Source: Alteromonas oceanisediminis
GTDB lineage: Bacteria; Pseudomonadota; Gammaproteobacteria; Enterobacterales; Alteromonadaceae
Assembly (NCBI RefSeq): GCF_018474025.1
Contig: NZ_JAHCTA010000001.1
Coordinates: 434,001 to 498,000 of the forward strand
Direction: 5' to 3'
DNA length: 64,000 nucleotides
Below the pieces are notes generated by a model. It was given only the letters and a program-made list of their open reading frames with translations, ran no database searches and was not told where the DNA came from. Below, in pieces: positions 7,582 to 16,665 of this stretch. Position numbers and translations under genes: made by a program. Position 1 is the first letter of the stretch; every line of letters starts with the position of its first letter.

Positions 7582-9333
7582 CTACATTACCTCATAGACA
7601 AGTCCTTCGAGCGAGTCGCGAATGCGCAATTTTCTCTCTGAATTCGTTTGATATTCCTCATCTTCAATTGTGCTGACCGAAATATAATTCGCTATGGCTT
7701 TTTCCTTAGACAGTGTCAAGTCAATATATCCGCGGGCAAAGGCATTGTAATAATCTATTTCTCGGTTGATTTCCGTCGCCATCGTTGGGAAATCGATGCC
7801 GACTGCTTTGAAAATCTCCATAATGTAACTTTCAGACGTGATACTACTCGTACCAAGCTCAATGCCTCGCCTTTGTCCCTTATTATCATACAAGGTATTT
7901 GTCATAAACGCGTGCGTGTCGCCGGTGAGGACTAAAACCTTTGCGTCAGTCTTTTGAATGGCATTATAAAGTAATTCTCGTTCGTGTGGATATCCATCCC
8001 AAGCATCAAGATTAAACGGAAGATCGAACTTCGTCATTGATAAATATTGAACAATGTGCTCTCTTGGTGCTGGATGTAAGGCTATTTCAAGTTCGTCAAT
8101 TATTGATTCGGAAAGGTAAGGGCTCAAATCAGGCATGTGTAAGCGTGCCATGGTGCATTGATTGACGAGGATTTGCCATGGTTTATCCCTTTGTCTTGAT
8201 TTCAATAGCGCATCAGCCACAAAGTCTTGCTGTTTTGGACCAATGTACTGTCTTGACTCATCTCCAAGCGTGTTCTGAAAAAATGATTCTCTATCGCTAA
8301 AACCGTCTTGATAAAGGACCTCATTATCTCTTACAGCAAGTCGCGTTTCTAAACAAATGAAGCTTGCTAAATCGCCAAATTCATATGTCTTCCATGCTTT
8401 GACGCTATCGTTGTTATGTTTAGGTTCTCTACGGGGCATCCATTCAAAATAAGCTTTAAGAGCAGATTCTTTTCGTTTTTTCCAGTCACCTTCCGTTTCT
8501 GGACTGTGATTTTGTGCGCCATCTTTATATGCATTATTGGCAAATTCATGGTCATCCCAAATGAGAATAAATGGATGGGCGGCATGAACAGCTTGAGAAG
8601 CCAATTCCTTTTTATATTGCGAGTGCCTCTGCCGGTAGTCCGATAGTGTGATCGTCTCATTTGCTGGTATATGAGGACGATTTAAGCGATTTCCTTCTTT
8701 TGCGCCAAGTTCGCCTTCCGCTGTGCCGTATTCATACAGGTAGTCGCCTAAATGCAAAACAAAATCGATGTCTAGGCGCCTAGAAATATGGTCATAGACA
8801 TTAAAATATCCAAATGGGAAATTGGCACACGATACGACAGCGACCCTTAATTTTTCAAGGCTACCTGTGGGCAACGTCTTCGTTGTGCCAATCGGTGATT
8901 CAACCGCACCGACCTGAAATTTATAAAAATACGTTTGACCGGCTTCCAATTTTTCAACCAATACTTTGACACAAAAGTCATTGGCTTTGGATGTGCGATA
9001 AATCCCCTGTGAAACTGGATTTTCAAACTGTCTGTCTATCGACAGCTGCCAACTCACATCGATATTCCTCGAAGTTGCTTCTTTTTCATTAATTGGACTG
9101 ACTCGTGTCCAAATAACAATTCCATCTTCACTGGGGTCACCACTGGCAACACCATGTTCAAATTTCACCGCGGGCGGGTAAGGGTATGGGCGCTCAACTG
9201 TAAATGCCAAAGGACTACTCACAAAACTAGCAAAAATGCTTCCCTTGATAAGCGTTCCGAGGGCATCTCTACGCCCATTGTCTAAGGCTTCATTTTTATT
9301 ACTCGCATGCTTCACCCTCATTAAGTGCTTCAT
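7582..9333 (-). CDS. PhoD-like alkaline phosphatase/phosphodiesterase, exported
   Basis: This 583-residue protein has a PhoD N-terminal beta domain (KFEHGVASGDPSEDGIVIWT, about residues 57-76) followed by the metallophosphatase core. Motifs seen are VVSCANFPFGYFNVYDHI, the metal-binding HLGDYLYEYG, IWDDHEFANN and LTGDTHAF, as expected for Ca/Fe-dependent PhoD phosphatases or phosphodiesterases. The N-terminus has a twin arginine (GRRDALGTLIKG) before a hydrophobic stretch, suggesting Tat export, although the motif is not canonical. An AAGGAG site lies 5 bases before the ATG. It is transcribed opposite to its neighbours and convergent with the porin gene. No Pho box was recognised. The real substrate may be a phosphodiester or another ester. 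Confidence 0.87.
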   Translation of the reverse strand: MKHLMRVKHASNKNEALDNGRRDALGTLIKGSIFASFVSSPLAFTVERPYPYPPAVKFEHGVASGDPSEDGIVIWTRVSPINEKEATSRNIDVSWQLSIDRQFENPVSQGIYRTSKANDFCVKVLVEKLEAGQTYFYKFQVGAVESPIGTTKTLPTGSLEKLRVAVVSCANFPFGYFNVYDHISRRLDIDFVLHLGDYLYEYGTAEGELGAKEGNRLNRPHIPANETITLSDYRQRHSQYKKELASQAVHAAHPFILIWDDHEFANNAYKDGAQNHSPETEGDWKKRKESALKAYFEWMPRREPKHNNDSVKAWKTYEFGDLASFICLETRLAVRDNEVLYQDGFSDRESFFQNTLGDESRQYIGPKQQDFVADALLKSRQRDKPWQILVNQCTMARLHMPDLSPYLSESIIDELEIALHPAPREHIVQYLSMTKFDLPFNLDAWDGYPHERELLYNAIQKTDAKVLVLTGDTHAFMTNTLYDNKGQRRGIELGTSSITSESYIMEIFKAVGIDFPTMATEINREIDYYNAFARGYIDLTLSKEKAIANYISVSTIEDEEYQTNSERKLRIRDSLEGLVYEVM

Positions 9334-9421
9334 GGAAACTCCTTGACTGTTTCACTTTGCCAAATTACAGTTTGTATTATTCTTGTAAAAAATACAAGAC
9401 AACTATATAAAGGACATTCTT

Positions 9422-10645
9422 ATGCAGCAAAACGCTAGGTCACATCATATTCACCTATTTCTTCTCGTTTTTTCTATTACTCTTCAATCTTATAGTGCAG
9501 AAACGCTGGCGAACCTCAGGCAAAACCAAACGGTTGAGGCTGAAACAAATGAAGTAAAACAAACAGCGAAAGCGCTTGCAGAAGGCGATAATCATGCAAG
9601 TTTTGAATATCTTTCTCAGTCAAATGCATTTTTCATCGAACGCCTAAATTCGCCACAGCGGGTAATAGACGGGCAAACACTGCACCCTAAGATGCAATAC
9701 CTGTTAGAAAAATACACAAATCCCGAACAGAACAAAGGCTATGAAAAAATGCTTAGATCGGAGCAAGGTAGAGAGCTGTTTCGCCAACGCACTGATATCA
9801 ACTGGCCTGCGAGGGGTAAAATATCTAAAGCAATGAAAAGCACTCAAGATAAATGGATTGAAACACCCGAAGGAAAACTACAAATACGGATATATACCCC
9901 TCTAACCGAGAAAGATAAGCCGCTACCTGTTCTCGTTTACTTTCACGGAGGTTCATACATCTTTGGGTCAATAGACGCCCTCGACCGAGCCGTTCGTCTA
10001 ATTGCGAATGAAGCCAATGTTATTGTTGTTTCAGCGAATTATCGATTAGCGCCAGAATATCATTTCCCAGCACCTGTAAACGATGCGACATATATTTATG
10101 ATTGGGTTGTTGACAACCTTAGCTCATTTGGAGGTGATGCAGGTCGAATTGCAGTAGGAGGAGACAGCGCTGGTGCTTTTTTAAGCTTAACGATTAGTTT
10201 AAAGGCTTTAGAAAATGATAAACGAGTGCCTGATTATCAGCTACTTTATTATCCCCATGTTGACGTAATCGGTACCGGCAAATACGACTCTGAAATAATA
10301 TTTAAAAATGGCTATGGCCTCGATCCATGGATTGTTGATACAACTATGGAATACATGTTTCCTGATGGCATACCAGAAGACAATCCTTTCATCGATGTTT
10401 TAGTACATCCTCAAGCCAAGCATTTTCCTCCCACATACGTTGGGACTGCAGGTTTTGATATTCTGCGAGATCATGGTTTTGCCTTAGTTAATCACTTAAA
10501 ACAACATAATATAAGCGTTACTCACGGCCACTATCCCAGCTTGCTACATAATTACCTTGAATATTCTGGTGTTATGGACGACGCAGAGGACGCTGCAATG
10601 AAATCAGCACATAGTTTAGGTCAATTTTTTTGGGATGGTAGATAA
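9422..10645 (+). CDS. Exported HSL-type alpha/beta hydrolase (esterase), copy 1
   Basis: The 407-residue protein has a signal peptide (about residues 1-25), an unusual helical extension of about 120 residues, then an HSL/AES-type alpha/beta-hydrolase domain. The oxyanion motif YFHGGSYIFGS, nucleophile GGDSAGAF (Ser249), acid GFDILRD and histidine in PSLLHNYLEY are all in order, so it should be an active carboxylesterase in the periplasm or outside the cell. The extension contains LHPKMQYLLEKY, which is also found in the homologue at 16666-17886. Its stop codon overlaps the start of the binding-protein gene (TAATG), showing translational coupling. The substrate is unknown; the context suggests an imported organic ester. 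Confidence 0.87.
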   Translation: MQQNARSHHIHLFLLVFSITLQSYSAETLANLRQNQTVEAETNEVKQTAKALAEGDNHASFEYLSQSNAFFIERLNSPQRVIDGQTLHPKMQYLLEKYTNPEQNKGYEKMLRSEQGRELFRQRTDINWPARGKISKAMKSTQDKWIETPEGKLQIRIYTPLTEKDKPLPVLVYFHGGSYIFGSIDALDRAVRLIANEANVIVVSANYRLAPEYHFPAPVNDATYIYDWVVDNLSSFGGDAGRIAVGGDSAGAFLSLTISLKALENDKRVPDYQLLYYPHVDVIGTGKYDSEIIFKNGYGLDPWIVDTTMEYMFPDGIPEDNPFIDVLVHPQAKHFPPTYVGTAGFDILRDHGFALVNHLKQHNISVTHGHYPSLLHNYLEYSGVMDDAEDAAMKSAHSLGQFFWDGR

Positions 10646-12219
10646 TGAAATTTTTACGCTGGGTAATTGTTGCAGGTACGCTATTTTCTTGTTTTGTTGC
10701 AGCGTCCGATAATATTCTGAGAGTAGGTATTGATCGCGACATTGCAAGCACTGAATATACCGACAAACACGATAACGCTAACATCATGGTACTGCATCAG
10801 ATATACGAAGGGCTTGTCGCATACGATGAGAATATGGAGCTAGCGCCTTTACTTGCGAAGCACTGGGATGTCTCGGACGACGGTAAAACGTATCGATTTA
10901 CGTTACGCCAAGATGCGATGTTCCACAACGGCGAATCCTTAAACGCAGAGATTGTAAAATGGAATTTTGAGCGTTTTTTGAGTGTAGAACGAGATTGGGG
11001 AGCCCATTGCAGAGATCAGTTAAATGGCGGCTTTGAAGAATATATTCGCCCCGCCTACATTGTGGATATTTCAGTATTATCACCATTTGAATTAGAGGTC
11101 AGATTGCAAAGCCCCTCTGGAATGTTTCTTCATCACTTAGCTAACGAACATTGTATTTATCCGATAATACATCCTGATTCGTTGGGTAAAGATGGTAAAT
11201 GGAAAAGCCCCATTGCCACAGGCCCATTTCAACTTGAAAGTTGGTCAAAAGGGAAATCTATTGTTCTCTCTAAGAACGAGCACTATCGTGGACAAGCAGG
11301 AATGCGAAATGGATTGGTTGGAAACAAAGAGGTTTTGCTAGAAAAAATCGAGTTTTTTGTACAAACATCAAAAACCGAAGCACTCGCCAAGTTGAGTAAA
11401 GGCGAGCTGGATTTAGTGCCAGATATCGATATTTTGACAGAAACGGATGTTATCAATCACCAAAACACTGTTTTACGTAAAACTACCGTTCCCTCATTTC
11501 TGCAGCTGATTGTGCAAAGTCGTTCCAACACGATATTAGATAAAGTCGAGATGCGTCAAGCCATTGCATATGCACTCGATAAACAAAAAATTATCAAAGA
11601 ATCTGTTGGTAGTTTTGCTAAAGTCAACCATTCAGCAGTAGCCAAAAGTTCGCCATATTTTAGCTTGGTACAACAGCGCGGCACTGAATATGACGTAGAA
11701 AAGTCAAAGCACCTATTAAGCAAAGCCGGATACGCGGGTGAATATATCCCAATACTCGCGAGCAAAGCACCATATCCAGTATTTAGCAGAGCAGCAGAAC
11801 TCGTTGCAGAAATGCTGCAAGCAGTTGGCATCAATAGTGCCGTTGAATATGAGACATGGGCCGAACATCGCGCAAAATATGCACAAAATGATTATTCGCT
11901 AACACTAATTTCATTCTCTGTGAGGACGGACCCTGCGCTAATGTACAGCGCTATGGTGGGTCAAAAGGGCGATCATGCTTGGTATATGTGGGAAGACATG
12001 GAGGCTGAGTCTTTAGTAACAAGGGCTGTAATTGAACGCGATAGTGAGCTGAGACAAGCGCTCTTCGATCAGTTACACCAAAAGATGCTCGATTGGACAC
12101 CTACAGTCGGACTGTCTGATTTTCCTAGAATTGATGCTGTTGGCAAAACTGTCGAAGGATATGAGCCATGGGCTTTGGGAATACCTAGGCTTTGGGGCGT
12201 AAAAAAGCACCCTCAATAA
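10645..12219 (+). CDS. ABC transporter periplasmic substrate-binding protein, family 5 (OppA/DppA-like)
   Basis: The 524-residue precursor has a signal peptide (about residues 1-21) and a full SBP_bac_5 domain. Family landmarks are YEGLVAYDENMELAPLLAKHWDVSDDGKTYRF near residues 53-85, then FHNGESLNAE, ATGPFQLESW and MRQAIAYALDK. Relatives deliver oligopeptides, dipeptides, nickel, heme or other small molecules to ABC importers. No permease genes are adjacent, but the ATPase tail at the window start is of the matching class, so permeases may lie upstream of base 1. Start-stop overlap with the esterase gene implies that hydrolysis and uptake are expressed together. The ligand cannot be told from sequence. 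Confidence 0.88.
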   Translation: MKFLRWVIVAGTLFSCFVAASDNILRVGIDRDIASTEYTDKHDNANIMVLHQIYEGLVAYDENMELAPLLAKHWDVSDDGKTYRFTLRQDAMFHNGESLNAEIVKWNFERFLSVERDWGAHCRDQLNGGFEEYIRPAYIVDISVLSPFELEVRLQSPSGMFLHHLANEHCIYPIIHPDSLGKDGKWKSPIATGPFQLESWSKGKSIVLSKNEHYRGQAGMRNGLVGNKEVLLEKIEFFVQTSKTEALAKLSKGELDLVPDIDILTETDVINHQNTVLRKTTVPSFLQLIVQSRSNTILDKVEMRQAIAYALDKQKIIKESVGSFAKVNHSAVAKSSPYFSLVQQRGTEYDVEKSKHLLSKAGYAGEYIPILASKAPYPVFSRAAELVAEMLQAVGINSAVEYETWAEHRAKYAQNDYSLTLISFSVRTDPALMYSAMVGQKGDHAWYMWEDMEAESLVTRAVIERDSELRQALFDQLHQKMLDWTPTVGLSDFPRIDAVGKTVEGYEPWALGIPRLWGVKKHPQ

Positions 12220-12346
12220 GCGAATTCAAAATGATTCTCTGGGTTAAATTGCAGAAATACACAGCAAATCAAATTAGGCTTTACATATCTATCGTTGGTT
12301 TTGCACTCAACCATTAGTGCAAGCTATATGGCTATTCATAAAAAGT

Positions 12347-12381
12347 GGGAAAGCTATCGCGTTTCCCCATGGAGTTTTTTT
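12347..12381. terminator. Imperfect hairpin with T-run, possible terminator
   Basis: GGGAAAGC and GCGTTTCCC form an imperfect stem, followed seven bases later by a run of seven T on the plus strand and preceded by AAAAA. It sits 127 bases after the binding-protein stop and just beyond the stop of the broken porin on the other strand, so it could serve either. The T-run is farther from the stem than usual, so this is a weak call. Confidence 0.35.
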
Positions 12382-12410
12382 AATCGATCATTGAGATTAG
12401 ATTAAAAAGG

Positions 12411-12946
<536 letters not shown>

Positions 12947-13018
12947 GAATGTAAAGCGTGGTTACAATAAGAAGCTCACTGCAGAAATGTAAAGAGACTT
13001 TGGTATATTCACCCTAGT

Positions 13019-13993
13019 TCAATAAGTATATCGAGATAGAAATCGATGGGTGAGATCGGCGATTACATCGCTATCTTCTTCTAGCGCAAAGTGACCAGTG
13101 TTTAACAGATGTACTTCCAAGGTATGAACATCGTCTAAAAATCCTAAAGCGCCGGACACCTCAAATAGTAAATCATTTTTGCCCCACACCACGAGTACTG
13201 GTGGTTGATACTCCTTTAAATATTGTTGCCAACGTGGGTACAAGGCTACATTGTGTTGATAATCAAAAAATAAATCCAATTGAATATCAGCCTGACCATC
13301 TCTCGAGATTTTTGCAAAATCGTGTTCCCATCGTCTCGAGTTTATGAATTCGGGGGATCGTGTTCCATGAGTGTACTGCCACTTCATTGCCTCAAGTGTA
13401 AATGAGCGATTTAAAAAGAGCCCTTCCGTTTCAGTGTTTCTCTCTTTCCACAGACGTTGCATTCTTGACCATTTTTCAGGATCTAAGCCCTGCTCATATA
13501 TATTGCCATTTTGCACTATCAATGCGTCAATATTTTGCGGATTGTTTGACGCAATGCGAAATCCAATAGGTGCGCCATAGTCTTGCATATAAAGGCTGTA
13601 TTTTTTCAGTTTTAGCTGTTGTAACAGCTCTTCAATAAGCGTTGCAAAGTTGTCAAAAGAGTAGGTAAAGGCTTCTCTAGAGGGGACATCACTTTCACCA
13701 AATCCAGGATAATCTGGTGCGATAATGTGATAGTGCGGGCTTAACAATTGTATTAAGTTATCATACATTATTGAAGATGTCGGATAGCCATGAAGGAGCA
13801 CAATTGTAGGGTTTTCGCGACTGCCTGCTTCTCTGTAAAAAATTTTTATGCCATTAATATCTTTGGTATTAACGTATTGGTCTGCTGCAGTATCAGTATG
13901 CTTTAGCGTCGTAGAAGGGTTAGAATTTGAAACGGTAAAAGCTAACAGAAAGATTAGCACTACAATAAGCATGAACCACAATGAATTCGACAT
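13019..13993 (-). CDS. Alpha/beta hydrolase with Asp nucleophile (haloalkane dehalogenase/epoxide hydrolase-like)
   Basis: The 324-residue protein has an N-terminal hydrophobic anchor or signal segment (about residues 4-24) and a complete alpha/beta-hydrolase fold. HGYPTSS forms the oxyanion region. The nucleophile elbow MQDYGAPIGFRIA has Asp instead of Ser, as in haloalkane dehalogenases and epoxide hydrolases. GKNDLLFE could supply the acid and NTGHFALEED the histidine. A frame start at 14014 exists, but the ATG at 13993 has GGAG six bases upstream and was chosen. It follows the TonB-receptor gene, from which a strong terminator separates it. It may be a dehalogenase, epoxide hydrolase or C-C/ester hydrolase; the sequence does not decide. 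Confidence 0.82.
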   Translation of the reverse strand: MSNSLWFMLIVVLIFLLAFTVSNSNPSTTLKHTDTAADQYVNTKDINGIKIFYREAGSRENPTIVLLHGYPTSSIMYDNLIQLLSPHYHIIAPDYPGFGESDVPSREAFTYSFDNFATLIEELLQQLKLKKYSLYMQDYGAPIGFRIASNNPQNIDALIVQNGNIYEQGLDPEKWSRMQRLWKERNTETEGLFLNRSFTLEAMKWQYTHGTRSPEFINSRRWEHDFAKISRDGQADIQLDLFFDYQHNVALYPRWQQYLKEYQPPVLVVWGKNDLLFEVSGALGFLDDVHTLEVHLLNTGHFALEEDSDVIADLTHRFLSRYTY

Positions 13994-14003
13994 AGGATGC
14001 TCC

Positions 14004-14032
14004 AAAAAAGCCATGTTATGAACATGGCTTTT
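14004..14032 (-). terminator. Intrinsic terminator after the TonB-receptor gene
   Basis: AAAAGCCATGTT and AACATGGCTTTT are perfect 12-base arms around a 3-base loop, and on the minus strand the stem runs into six T. It lies 15 bases beyond the receptor stop codon and ends 11 bases before the start codon of the downstream hydrolase. Confidence 0.85.
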
Positions 14033-14046
14033 AAGTGTTATTTGAA

Positions 14047-16302
14047 TTAATCGATGTAATAGCTGTATCGAAGTATGAACGAGCGTCCTGTTCCAGCCGC
14101 GTATTCATTATCGGGGGTTTCTGGATTAAAATCAGTTACGTATTGAGCATCTAAAGGTGCGTATTTTTCGTTTAGGAGATTATTAATACCCAGGCTGATA
14201 AAACCGCCGTAAAGCGGCACTGAAACAGAAAAATCAACCAAAAGAAATGAATCTAGCGGTGTCTCAGCAAAACCTCGCTGGTCAAGTGGCGTTGAAGCAA
14301 ATCTATCATCAGCTTCAGAGTACAAGAACTGAAGTTGCATCTGCCAATCATCAAGTGCTGACCATTTCATAAAAGCCGTCGCTTTTGGAGGATTTATTCG
14401 AGCTGAATTAAGCGGCGTTTCAAAACTTCCGTTATCATCAAAGTCTGCATGACCGTTGACAAATGTATAGGAAGCCCCGACGCTTGCCGTCTTGCTAAGA
14501 TCATATTCGATAGTTGCCTCATACCCCCACACTTCTTCAGGTGCTCTTGCTACCTCAAGGGTAAGTGAATCTAATGTGGTTCCCTCTTCAGAGTTACTCT
14601 GGTAGCCAGCAAAGGTAAATGCAAAGTCGTTCCAAGTTCCCCTTATACCTAATTCATAGTTGTCGATCACTTGCGGCTCTGGGTTCAAAGTTGCAAGGTC
14701 GAATATCCCTTCAAAATCAGCCACTCGAATGAGTCGTCCGATGTCGGTTACAATGAAACCTTGCGAAAACCCGCCGAATATATCTAGGTTACTCGTGAGA
14801 TTGTAAACACCCCCTATATTGAATAGAGGTTCGCTATATTCCAGTTCCCCGCCCGTTATATCTTGCGACAAGAATAAGGTAGTAAAATCAGCAACATCCA
14901 CCGTTACATCTTCATATCTAAAGCCGGTTCTTAGTGTGAAGTTTTCGGCAACATCAAGTTCTAATTGCGCAAAAATAGCAGTGCTTGTTAGCTCCATATC
15001 GGGTGCAAAAACACGTCCATCAGCAAGCGGTTGCGCAGACTCATCTACGCCATAGTCCAGGCCCCATAAAACCTTGCCACCATCTAAGAGTTCATAGATT
15101 GGCGTGATAAAATCTACTCTAAGTCCTTTTTTAGAAGAGGTAATTTCGCTGTTCGCTCCGGGCGTACTGATAAAAGGGTCGGGATTAGCAGGATCAGCTG
15201 CTGGAAATCCTTCGAACCAACTGAATCTATTTTGTACATCTTGATAAAATGCAGTAACGGTTAAGTCAGTCTCTGCAAACAATTCTGAGGAAACATATTT
15301 TGCTACAAAGACTTGATTGTCAGTGATAACAGGAAGTCTTCTACTGTCAAAGGGAGTACCAAAACCGTTGTCTAAACCTACGGATGATAGCTGGTCAAAA
15401 AACTCATCTATGCTGATTGCGCTTTGAAACTCATTTTGTGTTCTATCACCCGGGTTGAAGAAATCTAAGGCATAGTTTAGGCCTTGCTCACTTACAAAGC
15501 TCAAACCGCTCACAGTTAAACGGTTATTATCATCAAAATCATACCCAATTTTTGCGAATATGCTTTCATTAGTGGTGTCTGCTAACCCGCCTTGGAAAAA
15601 TGGGTCGGGTGGAATAAGTTCACCGTCTGGGTCATACATTAAACCAATGTCTTCATAGGTACCTGAAACAATATAATCAAAATTACCGGGCTTACCTGAG
15701 ACCATAAATTCGCTCAAAAAGCTTTCTGAATCTTCAAACTCTGTGAGTGATCCACCGATACCAATGCTTACATAACCTTCAAAACTGCCGAGTACCGGTT
15801 CTTTTGTTATGTAGTTAATGATGCCTCCCGCCCCGCCGTTTCCATAAACAGACGATGAGCCTCTAATGACTTCGATTGAACCTATTGCAGATGGAGATAT
15901 TGTTCGAAGTTCACGCCCACCATCGCGAAGAGGCGTACCAATTAAAACACCGTCGATTAGAACAGCAGGCTTCCTTCCTCTAAGCGTCTGTGTAAAATTA
16001 GAATTAGAATTTGAGCTAACACCAAGGCCCGGAACCGTGTTTGCTAACATTGAACCGAGATCTGTCGTTACTCTAGATTGTTCAGAGAGTTCTTGACTGC
16101 TAATAATAGTAACTGAATGAGGCACAGAAGAAAGCTCAGTTGGTAACCGCCCTACTGTAACTTTTATTACTTCTACTTCTTTCGTGTCGTCGCTTTCTTC
16201 AGCCTGCTCTTGCCCGTGAACGGAAAACGCAGAAATAGTTAAAAGACATGCGTAGGCGATTGGATTAAATGTAAATTTCTTGAGTGTGTTTGCTTGTTTC
16301 AT
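14047..16302 (-). CDS. TonB-dependent outer-membrane receptor
   Basis: This 751-residue precursor has a signal peptide (about residues 1-31), then a probable TonB box (EVEVIKVTVGR). The plug domain includes VPHSVTIISSQELSEQSRVT, GVLIGTPLRDGG and the highly typical IEVIRGSSSVYGNGGAGGII. A 22-strand-type barrel ends in FILRYSYYID. It should import a bulky ligand across the outer membrane using TonB-ExbBD energy. The last residue is Asp rather than Phe, a small departure from the usual end. GTG at 16305 is directly followed by ATG at 16302; the latter is better spaced from GGGA. Siderophores, vitamin B12 or complex organics are all possible. Neighbouring esterases make an organic ester attractive but unproven. 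Confidence 0.9.
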   Translation of the reverse strand: MKQANTLKKFTFNPIAYACLLTISAFSVHGQEQAEESDDTKEVEVIKVTVGRLPTELSSVPHSVTIISSQELSEQSRVTTDLGSMLANTVPGLGVSSNSNSNFTQTLRGRKPAVLIDGVLIGTPLRDGGRELRTISPSAIGSIEVIRGSSSVYGNGGAGGIINYITKEPVLGSFEGYVSIGIGGSLTEFEDSESFLSEFMVSGKPGNFDYIVSGTYEDIGLMYDPDGELIPPDPFFQGGLADTTNESIFAKIGYDFDDNNRLTVSGLSFVSEQGLNYALDFFNPGDRTQNEFQSAISIDEFFDQLSSVGLDNGFGTPFDSRRLPVITDNQVFVAKYVSSELFAETDLTVTAFYQDVQNRFSWFEGFPAADPANPDPFISTPGANSEITSSKKGLRVDFITPIYELLDGGKVLWGLDYGVDESAQPLADGRVFAPDMELTSTAIFAQLELDVAENFTLRTGFRYEDVTVDVADFTTLFLSQDITGGELEYSEPLFNIGGVYNLTSNLDIFGGFSQGFIVTDIGRLIRVADFEGIFDLATLNPEPQVIDNYELGIRGTWNDFAFTFAGYQSNSEEGTTLDSLTLEVARAPEEVWGYEATIEYDLSKTASVGASYTFVNGHADFDDNGSFETPLNSARINPPKATAFMKWSALDDWQMQLQFLYSEADDRFASTPLDQRGFAETPLDSFLLVDFSVSVPLYGGFISLGINNLLNEKYAPLDAQYVTDFNPETPDNEYAAGTGRSFILRYSYYID

Positions 16303-16665
16303 CACAGAGTCCCACTAAATGTATTATGTTAGTTTATTAAACGTATTATTTACATTAAAAATACATTATGACTAAATTAAGTCAACCTTTAATATGTAAC
16401 ATATATTTATAATTTGACATTTAAATTAATAGTGAACATGACATTTAGCTTAGGTGTTTGTTCGTAAATATTTTATTATTTACATGGGATTTGAACAATC
16501 TTGCGACCGCTACCCTGAAACTTTTGCGAAGAGCAAATGATTGATTAAGATAATGTAAGTCTCTTAAGTAAATTATATGTTAAGATACAAAACTTAAAAT
16601 TGCATTATTATCAGTAAAAATACTATTATAGACGAACACCGATTCATCAACCAAAGGTTAGAACA
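16303..16665. promoter_or_regulatory. Divergent, very A+T-rich intergenic region with short direct repeats
   Basis: This region separates the TonB receptor (minus) from esterase copy 2 (plus) and must carry both promoters. TATATTATTTACAT-like repeats occur as TATTATTTACAT at 16344-16355 and 16474-16485, and TGACATTTA at 16415-16423 and 16439-16447 (24 bases apart). Such paired repeats could bind a regulator shared by the two genes. No clear Fur box or assignable -35/-10 pair was recognised, and the composition makes chance repeats likely. Confidence 0.4.
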
